Part shown: piece by piece, positions 52,625 to 62,668 of the stretch
How the letters are laid out: every line of letters begins with the position of its first letter
Numbering within the stretch: position 1 is the stretch's first letter
The notes under the pieces: model-generated
Database searches by the model: none
Told to the model about the DNA's origin: nothing
What the model saw: the letters and a program-made list of their open reading frames with translations, nothing else
Assembly: GCA_011620605.1 (NCBI GenBank)
Contig: WOYW01000015.1
Span: forward strand, 62,001-126,000
DNA length: 64,000 nucleotides
Source: Bacteroidales bacterium
GTDB lineage: Bacteria; Bacteroidota; Bacteroidia; Bacteroidales; UBA932
Reading direction: 5' to 3'
Made by a program: the position numbers and the translations under genes

Positions 52625-54177
52625 ACTTCCATTTTTTCATTTTTATCATCAAGCCAGCGCGCCTGCGTCACGGCAAGATCAGGGGCAATTCTCACATTGA
52701 GCTTGCATCCGTATTTCCTGGACCATTTTTTTGCCCGGGAAACAAGGCCTTTAGTTAAATAGGCTTCAATGAAAGGATGTACTTCCAGTAAGACGGTCTT
52801 TAGCTTTTTCTCGTTGGCAAAAAATGTCAGCTGATTCTCAATATTTTCAGTGAAAAGTAAACTGGGTGCAATTTTTCCGGTTCCGTTACAAGTAGGACAT
52901 TTCTCGCTGGTGTTGATCTCCATGGCAGGACGTACCCGTTGGCGGGTAATCTGCATAAGCCCGAATTTTGAAAGAGGAAGGATGTTGTGTTTGGCCCTGT
53001 CGGTTGACATCAATTCCTGCATCTTCTTATAAAGCTTCTGGCGATGTTCGGAAGAGTCCATGTCAATAAAGTCGACTACAATGATACCGCCTAGATCCCT
53101 TAATCTTAACTGCCGGGCAAGTTCTTCGGCAACGACCATATTTACTTCATATGCATTATCTTCCTGTCCGCTTCCCATCTTTGACCGGATCCCGCTGTTC
53201 ACGTCAACCACATGTAAGGCTTCGGTGTGTTCTATGATAATATAGACACCCTGTTTTAACGGGACTACCCGTCCAAACGAACTTCTTATCTGACGGTTGA
53301 TGTCAAATGCGTCAAAGATCGGATCCTTACCTTTATACAGCTTCACGATCTTCTCCTTTTCGGGAGCAATGGTAGCTATATACAGGCATATCTCCTCAAA
53401 AACCACGTTGTCGTTAACGTGTATGCTGTTGAATGAATCGTTCAGCAAATCACGTATGACCGTAGTTATACGGCTATTCTCCGTCAACAATCTTGAAGGG
53501 GTTTTCCCTTTACGCATTAAAGTCCAGGATTCTTCCCATTTGTGAATTAGGGAATTCAACTCAGAATCCAGAACGGCCGCCTTTTTCCCTTCCGCAGCAG
53601 TCCTGACTATGAGTCCGTAATTGGGTGGCAAAATGCTCTGGACCAAACGGTCCAGCCTGCCCCGCTCTTCTTTGAGCGTAATCTTTGACGAGAGGCTTAC
53701 CTTTTCCGAGAAAGGCAGCAAAACCAGGTTTCTTCCGGCTATGGAAATATCGGAAGTAAGACGGGATCCTTTTGTGGATATGGGCTCTTTGACAATTTGC
53801 ACCAAAACAGACTGTCCCACCTTCAAAACCTCGGAGATCTTGCCTTCCTTGGGCAAAACCGAGCCCAGTTTAAGGCTTGAATATATCTCCTGGGGAGTGT
53901 TTTTTCTGGTAATTACCTGCTGGGTAAAATAATTTACAGCCGTAAAGGCACATCCCAGGTCAAGGTAATGAATAAAAGCATCCTTATCATCTCCAATATC
54001 TACAAAAGCTGCATTCAATGCGGGCATGATCTTTTTCACCCTGCCCAGACACAGATCACCCACCGAGAAATGATTGTCACTTGTCTCTTCCTTATGCAGT
54101 TCCATAAGCCTGTTGTTTTCCAACAACGCTATGGTGACGTCGGAAGGAGTAACATCAATAATTAAATCTTTCTCCAT
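52621..54177 (-). CDS. rng: Ribonuclease E/G family protein
   Basis: S1-like N-terminus; [28 protein letters not shown]. Confidence 0.94.
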   Translation of the reverse strand: MEKDLIIDVTPSDVTIALLENNRLMELHKEETSDNHFSVGDLCLGRVKKIMPALNAAFVDIGDDKDAFIHYLDLGCAFTAVNYFTQQVITRKNTPQEIYSSLKLGSVLPKEGKISEVLKVGQSVLVQIVKEPISTKGSRLTSDISIAGRNLVLLPFSEKVSLSSKITLKEERGRLDRLVQSILPPNYGLIVRTAAEGKKAAVLDSELNSLIHKWEESWTLMRKGKTPSRLLTENSRITTVIRDLLNDSFNSIHVNDNVVFEEICLYIATIAPEKEKIVKLYKGKDPIFDAFDINRQIRSSFGRVVPLKQGVYIIIEHTEALHVVDVNSGIRSKMGSGQEDNAYEVNMVVAEELARQLRLRDLGGIIVVDFIDMDSSEHRQKLYKKMQELMSTDRAKHNILPLSKFGLMQITRQRVRPAMEINTSEKCPTCNGTGKIAPSLLFTENIENQLTFFANEKKLKTVLLEVHPFIEAYLTKGLVSRAKKWSRKYGCKLNVRIAPDLAVTQARWLDDKNEKMEV

Positions 54178-54193
54178 TCTGTGGTAAAAGTAA

Positions 54194-54235
54194 GAAACCT
54201 AAAGAGTCTTTTCGAAAAAAGTTGCTTTAGGTTTC
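54194..54235. repeat. 11-bp perfect inverted repeat GAAACCTAAAG-N20-CTTTAGGTTTC with nested TTTTCGAAAA palindrome
   Basis: Read directly; lies between rng and the COX24-like gene. Confidence 0.8.
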
Positions 54236-54259
54236 CTGGTTCATGAGACATATGATGGC

Positions 54260-54349
54260 TTATTTCTTTTTATGACGGTTCTTGCGCAAACGTTTTTTGC
54301 GTTTGTGCGTCGCCATTTTATGTCTTTTTCTTTTCTTTCCGCTTGGCAT
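54260..54349 (-). CDS. AURKAIP1/COX24-like 29-aa basic (ribosome-associated) protein
   Basis: MPSGKKRKRHKMATHKRKKRLRKNRHKKK; absent from ORF track because of its length. Confidence 0.85.
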   Translation of the reverse strand: MPSGKKRKRHKMATHKRKKRLRKNRHKKK

Positions 54350-54357
54350 AATTAAAT

Positions 54358-54642
54358 CTATTTAACGCTGTTTTTCACTTTATTCATGAAAACTTTTGCC
54401 GGCTTGAAAGCGGGTATGTAGTGTTCAGGAATTACGATTGTTGTGTTTTTGGAAATATTGCGAGCCGTTTTGCGGGCACGTTTTTTCAAGATAAAGCTAC
54501 CAAAACCCCGAAGGTAAACATTGTTATTTTGAACCAAAGAGTTTTTTACGTTATCCATAAAGCATTCCACAACTTTCTGTACGGCAACTTTCTCCAGGCC
54601 TGTTGTTTTGGCAATTTCGTTTACGATATCAGCTTTAGTCAT
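54358..54642 (-). CDS. HU-family DNA-binding protein
   Basis: MTKADIVNEIAKTTGLEKVAVQKVVECFMD; GFGSFILKKRARKTARN. Confidence 0.95.
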   Translation of the reverse strand: MTKADIVNEIAKTTGLEKVAVQKVVECFMDNVKNSLVQNNNVYLRGFGSFILKKRARKTARNISKNTTIVIPEHYIPAFKPAKVFMNKVKNSVK

Positions 54643-54700
54643 AATACGATAAATTTAAGAGTTATTGTTAATGGTTAATGATTGCATTCCAAATGGACTG

Positions 54701-54708
54701 CAAAAGTA
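54701..54708 (-). promoter_or_regulatory. Putative promoter (TTG-N18-TACTTTTG on - strand) for HU
   Basis: + strand CAAAAGTA, with CAA at 54727-54729. Confidence 0.55.
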
Positions 54709-54782
54709 ACATTTAATTCTTAATATCAAGACGTTTAAAGCAAAAAATCATAAAAAAACATCTCTTTATCTATCTTTGCACC

Positions 54783-55844
54783 ATGGATTTCACAAACCTC
54801 CTGCTGGCATGGTTCAGGGATAACCAACGGGAATTACCGTGGAAAGAATATAATGACCCATACCCAGTCTGGGTATCTGAGATCATACTGCAACAAACCA
54901 GGGTACAACAGGGAGAAATGTATTTCAACCGCTTTCTGGAAGCTTTTCCCACCATTGGTCACCTGGCCGAAGCTCCGGAGGATCAGGTGTTAAAAACATG
55001 GCAGGGACTGGGTTATTATTCCCGGGCACGAAATATGCATAAGACTGCAAAAAAGGTTATGAGGGAATACGGCGGATCATTTCCCAAAGACGTCAGTTTG
55101 TTAGAAAAGCTGGACGGCATAGGGCCCTACACTGCGGCCGCAGTAGGTTCTTTTGCCTTTGGTCTGACTGTTGCCGCCCTGGACGGAAACGGATACCGTA
55201 TTCTGGCCAGGTACTTTGGCATTGATTTGCCTATTGATTCATCGGAAGCAAAAAAGACAATTTCCGGGTTGGCCCGATCGCTGCTGCCACGGGAAGACAG
55301 TGCGTCCTTTAATCAGGCCCTGATGGATTTCGGATCTCTTGTCTGTACACCACATCCTGTATGCGGGATTTGCCCTATGGCCCGGACGTGCCGTGCTTAT
55401 ATTGAAGGTCTTACAGATGTGATCCCGGTTAAAAAAGAAAAGTCACCTGCCAGAATCAGATACTTTCATTACCTGGACATAGAAGACGGTAATGCTACCT
55501 TCATCAGGCAAAGAAAAGGGAATGACATTTGGAAAGGGTTGTACGAATTTCCCCTGATTGAAACATCATCACCCGCCGGTTACCCGGAATTGATCAAAAC
55601 GGAAGCTTTCAACAAAATGCTTAACATTAAGTCCTGCATACTTATTAATATATATAGATCCAAACCGCACAAATTGTCTCATCAAACCATATACCCTGTT
55701 TTTTACAGGATACGTTCAGGTAACAACGGACTGCTCCTGCAGATGGAATACCTGAAAATTGACCGTCAGGATCTTCCCCGGCATGCAGTTTCCAGATTGA
55801 CAGAAAAGTATATGGATTTTTTTCATAATTTTGCCGGCTTATGA
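54783..55844 (+). CDS. mutY: A/G-specific adenine glycosylase
   Basis: LPWKEYNDPYPVWVSEIILQQTRV; LDGIGPYTAAAVGSFAFG; CX6CX2CX5C-type cluster region (CTPHPVCGICPMARTC). Confidence 0.95.
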   Translation: MDFTNLLLAWFRDNQRELPWKEYNDPYPVWVSEIILQQTRVQQGEMYFNRFLEAFPTIGHLAEAPEDQVLKTWQGLGYYSRARNMHKTAKKVMREYGGSFPKDVSLLEKLDGIGPYTAAAVGSFAFGLTVAALDGNGYRILARYFGIDLPIDSSEAKKTISGLARSLLPREDSASFNQALMDFGSLVCTPHPVCGICPMARTCRAYIEGLTDVIPVKKEKSPARIRYFHYLDIEDGNATFIRQRKGNDIWKGLYEFPLIETSSPAGYPELIKTEAFNKMLNIKSCILINIYRSKPHKLSHQTIYPVFYRIRSGNNGLLLQMEYLKIDRQDLPRHAVSRLTEKYMDFFHNFAGL

Positions 55845-57262
55845 AACCGACCTTTTTCCGTATTGTTTTTCTAACCCTCTGCCTTTCAGTGCTTTCCATG
55901 ACAGGATGGGGCCAGGAATTGCGTATTGACGGAATAGAACTGACAGGCAATAAGATTACTAAAGATTTCATCATCCTGAGGGAATTGCCCTTTTCACAGG
56001 GTGACATCATAATGGAGGATGATCTTGAGCAACAATTGCGCCTGGCAAAGGAAAACCTGAATAACCTGTTTCTGTTCAACTTTGTGGAAATCTCCCCGCT
56101 CAGATCTATGGAAGACCCCTCTTTGATAACCGTAATAATCCAGGTACAGGAAAGATGGTATATATGGCCTTTGATAGAAGTAAAACTGGAGGAACGCAAC
56201 CTGAGCACCTGGTTGCAAAACTGGGATTTCTCAAAAATCACCATAGAAGCGGGTGCCCGCATAGACAATTTCTTAGGCTTGAAACATAAATTGGTAATAG
56301 CGGCACACGGTGGCTACCAGTGGGGTGTTTTCCTTGGGTACCGGGAAATATCCCTGGACAGGGAAGGCAAGCATTTTATGAGCGTGGACATGCAGGGGAA
56401 TTTCAGCCATAACCTGGATATCTTTACGGGAGAAGACAAACCGGCAAGGTATAACCTGCCGGATATAATCCTGGAAAAATCAGTCGACACCAGGATCAAT
56501 TACACGTACCGTCCAGATATACGTACCCTCCACCATATTTCCTTCATGCATGAATACAGTATGCTTGCCGATACCGTACTGAAAATAAATCCTCATTACT
56601 GGGGAAACGACCGGCTTCAGCGAAACGCTTTCAGGCTCAATTACAGGTACCGGCTAGATCAGAGGGATTACCATCCTTATCCCCTGAACGGTTACTTTCT
56701 TCAGACCGGTATGAACACCTACATCACATCCGATGCTTCTGTACGTTACGCACAGCTTACACTGGGACTTCAGTACTTCAAACAGATCCCGGATTCCCGG
56801 TGGTATTTCTCGACAGTCTTTTCCGGCGGGTATTCCCTGGCTAACACACAGGCCTATATCCTGGAAAAAGCAATCGGTTATGACAACAACATGATGCGCG
56901 GGTACGAATACATCGTCGCAGACGGTCAGGTATTTGCCATTTCCAATAATACGCTGAAATTCAACATTCTAAAAAAAAGAACATTTACCCTCAACTGGCT
57001 CTCGTTCCTTCCGCAGTTCAATAAGATCCATCTTACCATTTATGCCAATGCGCATTTTGATATGGGATATGCCTATAACAAATGGGACTACCTACTGAAT
57101 ACCCTCAGCAATCAGTTTCTTTATGCAGGAGGACTGGGCATAGACCTGGTGACCTATTACGATATGGTCATAGGAATTGACTACTCGGTGAACAAACAGT
57201 GTGAGCATGGCTTTTTGTCCTGGAAAAATTTCTTTTTTTTCATTAAAGTTCCTTTTATATAG
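55841..57262 (+). CDS. POTRA-containing Omp85/BamA-like outer membrane protein
   Basis: Signal peptide; RIDGIELTGNKITKDFIILRELPFSQGD POTRA; beta-barrel-like C-terminus. Confidence 0.82.
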   Translation: MKPTFFRIVFLTLCLSVLSMTGWGQELRIDGIELTGNKITKDFIILRELPFSQGDIIMEDDLEQQLRLAKENLNNLFLFNFVEISPLRSMEDPSLITVIIQVQERWYIWPLIEVKLEERNLSTWLQNWDFSKITIEAGARIDNFLGLKHKLVIAAHGGYQWGVFLGYREISLDREGKHFMSVDMQGNFSHNLDIFTGEDKPARYNLPDIILEKSVDTRINYTYRPDIRTLHHISFMHEYSMLADTVLKINPHYWGNDRLQRNAFRLNYRYRLDQRDYHPYPLNGYFLQTGMNTYITSDASVRYAQLTLGLQYFKQIPDSRWYFSTVFSGGYSLANTQAYILEKAIGYDNNMMRGYEYIVADGQVFAISNNTLKFNILKKRTFTLNWLSFLPQFNKIHLTIYANAHFDMGYAYNKWDYLLNTLSNQFLYAGGLGIDLVTYYDMVIGIDYSVNKQCEHGFLSWKNFFFFIKVPFI

Positions 57263-57277
57263 ACATCGGTCATTTTG

Positions 57278-57310
57278 TCAGTCAAGTCCTGTGGCACGAA
57301 GATTGACTGA
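57278..57310. promoter_or_regulatory. Inverted repeat TCAGTCAA-N17-TTGACTGA enclosing sigma54-like TGGCACG-N4-TTGAC
   Basis: Read directly, immediately upstream of lon. Confidence 0.5.
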
Positions 57311-59725
57311 ATGAATGAAGAAGAAACAGATATGAATTTAATTCTAAGTGATAAGATGGCCGTTATTCCCTTAATGGAGATGGATATGGAAGAACAACAG
57401 GGAAATATTAGTCAGGAGGATTCCCCCCAGATACTGCCCCTGTTAGTTCTGCGCAATGCCGTCGTTTTTCCGGGAACACTTATTCCCATTACCGTTGGCA
57501 GGGAAAAATCAATGAAACTGGTCAGGGAAAGCTTTGAAGGTGACAAATGGGTCGGAACCGTAACCCAGACAAATCCACTGGATGATGATCCCGATGAAGA
57601 TGCTGTCAGCCGCCACGGATGTTTGGCCAAAATACTTAAGATCATAGAAATGCCTGAAGGGGGCATTACCGTAATATTGCACGGAAGCCGGCGTTTCCAT
57701 GTGGAACGAATGGTACAGAAAGACCCGTATTTTGCGGCAGAAGTCCGGTATTTGCATGATATCCTTCCCCTGGAAGACAACACCAACTACAAAGCTGTTG
57801 TCGAAGGCATAAAGGAAGTGGCTGCCCAAATCTTTCAACTTACTCCCAGCATCCCCAGGGAAGCCGAATTTGCCCTTAAGAATATTGAAAAAGATGATTT
57901 TTTAGTAAATTTTGTTGCCTCCAACATTTACCTGGAAGGTGTCAAAGACAAGCTCAACCTTCTGGCCATTGATGCCCTGGAAGACAGGGCCTCCAAATTA
58001 CTGGAAGTGTTGTACAAACATCTGGAACTGCTCAAATTCAAAGAACAGATACATCAGAAAGTAAGGGGTGAGATAGACCAGCAGCAAAAAGAGTATTACC
58101 TGAGCAACCAGTTAAAGACCATACAGGACGAGCTGGGATTGTCTCAGGATATGGAAGATATCGACAACCTGCGGGAGCAGGCGGTAAAGAAGAAATGGAG
58201 CAAGGAAATTGCAGAGATCTTTGAAAAAGAGGTACAAAAACTGGAGCGTGCCAATCCGCACCAGCCTGATTACGGGATCCAGCTCAATTACCTTCAGTTC
58301 CTGGTGGATCTTCCTTGGGGAGAATATACTAAGGACCACCTGGATCTGAAAAGGGCGCGCAGGGTGCTTGACCGGGATCATTCCGGATTGGAAACGGTCA
58401 AGGACAGGATCCTGGAACACCTGGCAGTGCTGAAACTGAAAGGAGATATGAAGTCCCCCATTCTGTGCCTTTACGGCCCTCCCGGCGTAGGCAAAACCTC
58501 CCTGGGAAGGTCGGTGGCAAGGGCACTGGGCAGGAATTTCGCACGCATATCACTCGGCGGGCTTCATGACGAGTCGGAGATCAGGGGGCACAGACGGACC
58601 TACATCGGCGCCATGCCCGGAAGGATCATCCAAAGCATAAAGAGAAGCAAATCCTCAAATCCGGTCATTGTGCTGGACGAGATTGACAAAGTGGGGATAG
58701 ATTTCAGGGGAGACCCTTCCTCGGCATTGCTGGAAGTACTGGATCCCGAACAGAACAACTCGTTCCACGACAATTACCTGGATGTGGATTACGACCTTTC
58801 CAGGGTTTTGTTCATCACAACGGCCAACAGCATAGGTAATATCCAACCCGCCCTGCGGGACCGCATGGAAATGATCCCCATAAACGGATACATGGCCGAA
58901 GAAAAAAGGACCATTGCCCGTAGACACTTATTGCCCAAGCAACTGGATGCCAATGGACTAACCCCTTCCCAGCTCCGGCTGAGCCGCAAGGCCATAGATG
59001 TGGTTATCAACGAATACACACGGGAATCCGGAGTCCGCAACCTGGAAAAACAATTGGCCAAAATTGCCCGCAATATTGCCAAAAAGATCGCCTTCGGGGA
59101 AACGTACGATCCCAACCTGACACCCGAAAACGTACGTGAGATCCTGGGAGTCCACCGTATCATACAGGACATTCAGAAAGGGAATGAGTTTCCGGGTGTA
59201 GTTACGGGGCTTGCCTGGACCGAGACCGGAGGGGAGATCCTTTTTGTGGAATCAAGCCTCAGCAAGGGAAAAGGAACACTGACCACCACCGGCAACCTGG
59301 GAGATGTAATGAAAGAATCGGCCATCATTGCCCAGCAGTACCTGAAAGCACATGCCGGTATTCTGGGTCTTGATCCGGAGGTTTTTGAAAAGACTGATAT
59401 TCACCTTCACGTTCCGGAAGGGGCTATTCCAAAAGACGGGCCTTCAGCCGGAATCACTATGATATGTTCCATTGCCAGTGCCTTTAAGGACAAATGTATA
59501 CGTAAAGGCGTGGCCATGACAGGAGAAATAACTTTACGGGGCAGGATCCTTCCCGTAGGTGGTATAAAAGAAAAAATTCTTGCTGCCAAACGTTCCGGGA
59601 TCAAAACCATTATTCTTTCCGAAGACAACCGGAAAGACATAGAAGAGATCAATCCCGACTTCATAAAGGGCATTGAATTTAAATTCATGAAGACAATATC
59701 CGAAGTCATCAAATACGTTTTATAA
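57311..59725 (+). CDS. lon: ATP-dependent protease Lon (alternative start 57332)
   Basis: LPLLVLRNAVVFPGTLIPITVGR; GPPGVGKTSLGRSVARALGR; KDGPSAGITM Ser and K dyad region. Confidence 0.97.
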   Translation: MNEEETDMNLILSDKMAVIPLMEMDMEEQQGNISQEDSPQILPLLVLRNAVVFPGTLIPITVGREKSMKLVRESFEGDKWVGTVTQTNPLDDDPDEDAVSRHGCLAKILKIIEMPEGGITVILHGSRRFHVERMVQKDPYFAAEVRYLHDILPLEDNTNYKAVVEGIKEVAAQIFQLTPSIPREAEFALKNIEKDDFLVNFVASNIYLEGVKDKLNLLAIDALEDRASKLLEVLYKHLELLKFKEQIHQKVRGEIDQQQKEYYLSNQLKTIQDELGLSQDMEDIDNLREQAVKKKWSKEIAEIFEKEVQKLERANPHQPDYGIQLNYLQFLVDLPWGEYTKDHLDLKRARRVLDRDHSGLETVKDRILEHLAVLKLKGDMKSPILCLYGPPGVGKTSLGRSVARALGRNFARISLGGLHDESEIRGHRRTYIGAMPGRIIQSIKRSKSSNPVIVLDEIDKVGIDFRGDPSSALLEVLDPEQNNSFHDNYLDVDYDLSRVLFITTANSIGNIQPALRDRMEMIPINGYMAEEKRTIARRHLLPKQLDANGLTPSQLRLSRKAIDVVINEYTRESGVRNLEKQLAKIARNIAKKIAFGETYDPNLTPENVREILGVHRIIQDIQKGNEFPGVVTGLAWTETGGEILFVESSLSKGKGTLTTTGNLGDVMKESAIIAQQYLKAHAGILGLDPEVFEKTDIHLHVPEGAIPKDGPSAGITMICSIASAFKDKCIRKGVAMTGEITLRGRILPVGGIKEKILAAKRSGIKTIILSEDNRKDIEEINPDFIKGIEFKFMKTISEVIKYVL

Positions 59726-59726
59726 C

Positions 59727-60395
59727 GTGGATGTAAATATTGAAGGAAGTTGGAAAAAAGTTCTGGAGGCGGAATTCTCAAAACCGTATTTTGAAAACAT
59801 CGCCTCCTTCCTTCATGCTGAAAAAAAGAAGGGCAAGATCATTTATCCCCCCGGCAAACAGATCTTCAATGCCTTTGAGAGGACTCCCTTTTCTGCTTTA
59901 AAAGTCCTGTTACTGGGCCAGGATCCCTATCACCGCCCCGGACAGGCTCACGGGTTGTCATTTTCCGTGCCCCGCAATACCGTCCCCCCGCCTTCGCTGA
60001 AAACTATTTTTGCCGAGTTGAACGCCGATACGGGTATAGTGCCGCCTTCCCACGGATGCCTGGAAGCCTGGGCCAAACAGGGAGTTATGCTGCTCAACGC
60101 CATTCTTACGGTAGAGGCGGGAAAACCCGCATCACACAGCAACATTGGCTGGATGGAGTTCACCGATGCGGTGATACAGACCGTTTCTGAGAAAAAAGAA
60201 AATATTGTCTTTCTATTATGGGGGAATTTTGCCCGCAGTAAAAGGACCCTCATAGACGGGACCAGGCATTGTATCCTAGAAGCAGCGCATCCTTCACCCC
60301 TTGCCCACGGGGCTTTTTACGGTTCCCGTCCTTTTTCCAAAACGAATGCTTACCTGACTTCAAAGGGGATCGACTCCATAGACTGGCATTTGTAA
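59727..60395 (+). CDS. ung: Uracil-DNA glycosylase (GTG start)
   Basis: LLGQDPYHRPGQAHGLSFSV; GVMLLNAILTVEAGKPASH; AAHPSPLAHGAFYGSRPFSKTN; no in-frame ATG upstream of homology. Confidence 0.95.
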   Translation: MDVNIEGSWKKVLEAEFSKPYFENIASFLHAEKKKGKIIYPPGKQIFNAFERTPFSALKVLLLGQDPYHRPGQAHGLSFSVPRNTVPPPSLKTIFAELNADTGIVPPSHGCLEAWAKQGVMLLNAILTVEAGKPASHSNIGWMEFTDAVIQTVSEKKENIVFLLWGNFARSKRTLIDGTRHCILEAAHPSPLAHGAFYGSRPFSKTNAYLTSKGIDSIDWHL

Positions 60396-60418
60396 AGAGC
60401 TATATCCGATATTTTTCT

Positions 60419-60426
60419 TACTTTTG
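60419..60426 (+). promoter_or_regulatory. Putative -7 box TACTTTTG for coaD
   Basis: TAnnTTTG, 25 nt before ATG 60452. Confidence 0.45.
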
Positions 60427-60451
60427 GTGCTTAACCAATTTATTTATCTCC

Positions 60452-60928
60452 ATGGAAAAGATCGCTGTTTTTCCCGGTTCTTTTGATCCGTTTACTTCCG
60501 GACACCTGGATGTTCTGCGCTCGGCATTGAAACTTTTTGACAGGATCATTGTCGCGGTTGGAGTAAATCAGCAGAAAGTAAGTCTTTTTTCTCCCAGTGC
60601 ACGTGTGGCTATTATCAAAGATGTCGTTAAGGATATGACGCAGGTGGAAGTTTGCTCGTTCAACGGTCTGACCATAGATTTTTGCCGTAAAAACAACATC
60701 AGTTTTATTTTCAGGGGTATCCGAACAACCACGGATTTTGAACTGGAACAGGTCATTTCCCAGGTTAATTCCAAGATGGCGCCCGAGATCCAGACCATTT
60801 TTATTCCTGCGGGACCGAAATTTTCCTTTATTTCTTCTACTGTGGTACGGGATGTGCTCCTTAACGGAGGGGATGCAGGATGTATGTTGCCCCCCGGTGT
60901 GGATTTGAATAAATATTTAAAAATGTAG
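60452..60928 (+). CDS. coaD: Pantetheine-phosphate adenylyltransferase
   Basis: AVFPGSFDPFTSGHLDVLRSAL; FIFRGIRTTTDFELE; FSFISSTVVRDV; start moved to MEKIAVF. Confidence 0.95.
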   Translation: MEKIAVFPGSFDPFTSGHLDVLRSALKLFDRIIVAVGVNQQKVSLFSPSARVAIIKDVVKDMTQVEVCSFNGLTIDFCRKNNISFIFRGIRTTTDFELEQVISQVNSKMAPEIQTIFIPAGPKFSFISSTVVRDVLLNGGDAGCMLPPGVDLNKYLKM

Positions 60929-60937
60929 GATACCCTT

Positions 60938-62668
60938 ATGTGGTCTCTGTTTCTGGCAGTTTTCTACAACCTTTTTCTGTGCCTTAACGGGGGAAGCGAT
61001 TCCCCGGTTATCCTTGCTTTACAGCAGGGAGAGCACGTGCTACCTGTAGACACGTTATCTCCTGATTTTCAGGGGTGTATGACCTTCATGGGGGAAAAGG
61101 CCCTGGAACCCGGACAGTATATGTTTGTACAGGACAACAGGAGGCTGTTTAATTTTCTTATATCCCGGCGAGAACCTGTTACCATACGTTTTATAGCTAC
61201 CTTAAACAAAGGCAGAACGGAAGATATAAAAATAGACGGTTCGGAAGAAAACAACGCCTATATGCGTTTTTACCGGTTCCTCCAGGATAAATACGCCGTG
61301 ATAAACAACATTCTGGACTCAGATTCCAATCCGGAAGAAAAATTATTGGAAGTAGAACGGCTGGAGGGGACCATCAGGGAATACACCTATTTTCTTGCCG
61401 GACAGTTTGACAGTTGTATGCTTGGGATCATTGCCCGGAATGTGTTCACTCCCCAAGATGCAGACGGAGATGATCCTATGCGTTACCTGGATCATATTGA
61501 TTTCAAGGATCCCCGCTACCTGAACACTTCCATTTTTCCGGTCAGACTGAAGGAATTCTTTACACAGAAACTGGTACAGCAACCGGATACACTTATGCGT
61601 TATACCGACCTTATACTGCAAAAGGACATGCACCCCAGTGTAAGGGCGTATTGTGCCCGGTACTTGTTCACTCTTTTTTTCACCAGCGAGATCATGGGAA
61701 TGGAGCGCGTTGCGGTATATATTGCAAGCGAGTATTTTTTAAAGGACCCAACTATCTCTGACGACCCGGAAATGTTGCGGGAAATGGAAACTTATGTACA
61801 ATTCAACAGTCAGTGTCTTACCGGCATGAACGCGCCGGCACTGGAGCTGCCGGACCTGGCAGGGAACATCCTTTCCCTGTATGCGATCCGGGCTCCGTAC
61901 ACCGTGGTTTTCTTTTTTGAAGACAACTGCCCGGCCTGCAGCGATGAATTGTTGAAACTTGTTAAATTTTCCCAAAATGCCGACAACAAAGATGTTCAGC
62001 TCTATGCTGTTTATACAGGGGATAACCGGGATGTTTTTGAAAAATATTCGGATTTCTTTCCCGGAAACTGGACTGCGGTCTGGGATCCGGATCTCAGTTC
62101 GGGATTTCACAGAAAGTATAACGTCAGGAGTACACCCAGGATATATTTACTTGATAGAAACAAGATTATTATAGGAAGAGATATTGGGACAGAAACGCTA
62201 AATGAAATCATGACGGATCACCGTTCACGGGAACAGGTTGATTTGCCTGCAGCACCGGATATGGTCCTGGAAACCGAAAACGGGGAATCCTATGCACTGT
62301 ATGATATCCAGTCTTCTTACACCGTTCTTTACCTGTACGATCCCGCCTGTGCTACATGCGGTATGGTAACTCACCTCCTGTACGACCTGTTTGAAAGCAC
62401 ACGGGACATGAAGATCTGTTTTTCTGCCGTATATACAGGAGACGATTATAAGTCCTGGCGAAAATGGCTGGCAGAAGGCGGATACACAGGGTGGATCAAT
62501 CTCTGGAATCCTTCCGGGGATGACCGTATATACCGTCATTACAATATCAACGACATTCCCCTGATCCTCCTTCTTGACGAAAGCAAGAGAATAGTTGCAG
62601 ATCATGTATCGGTAGAGACACTCACTTACATACTTAAAGAACTAATGCCTAATGATCAACTATTTTGA
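60938..62668 (+). CDS. Thioredoxin-like protein (DUF5106/TlpA-like) with two CxxC domains
   Basis: Two thioredoxin-like repeats: VVFFFEDNCPACSDELLKL and VLYLYDPACATCGMVTHLL. Confidence 0.8.
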   Translation: MWSLFLAVFYNLFLCLNGGSDSPVILALQQGEHVLPVDTLSPDFQGCMTFMGEKALEPGQYMFVQDNRRLFNFLISRREPVTIRFIATLNKGRTEDIKIDGSEENNAYMRFYRFLQDKYAVINNILDSDSNPEEKLLEVERLEGTIREYTYFLAGQFDSCMLGIIARNVFTPQDADGDDPMRYLDHIDFKDPRYLNTSIFPVRLKEFFTQKLVQQPDTLMRYTDLILQKDMHPSVRAYCARYLFTLFFTSEIMGMERVAVYIASEYFLKDPTISDDPEMLREMETYVQFNSQCLTGMNAPALELPDLAGNILSLYAIRAPYTVVFFFEDNCPACSDELLKLVKFSQNADNKDVQLYAVYTGDNRDVFEKYSDFFPGNWTAVWDPDLSSGFHRKYNVRSTPRIYLLDRNKIIIGRDIGTETLNEIMTDHRSREQVDLPAAPDMVLETENGESYALYDIQSSYTVLYLYDPACATCGMVTHLLYDLFESTRDMKICFSAVYTGDDYKSWRKWLAEGGYTGWINLWNPSGDDRIYRHYNINDIPLILLLDESKRIVADHVSVETLTYILKELMPNDQLF

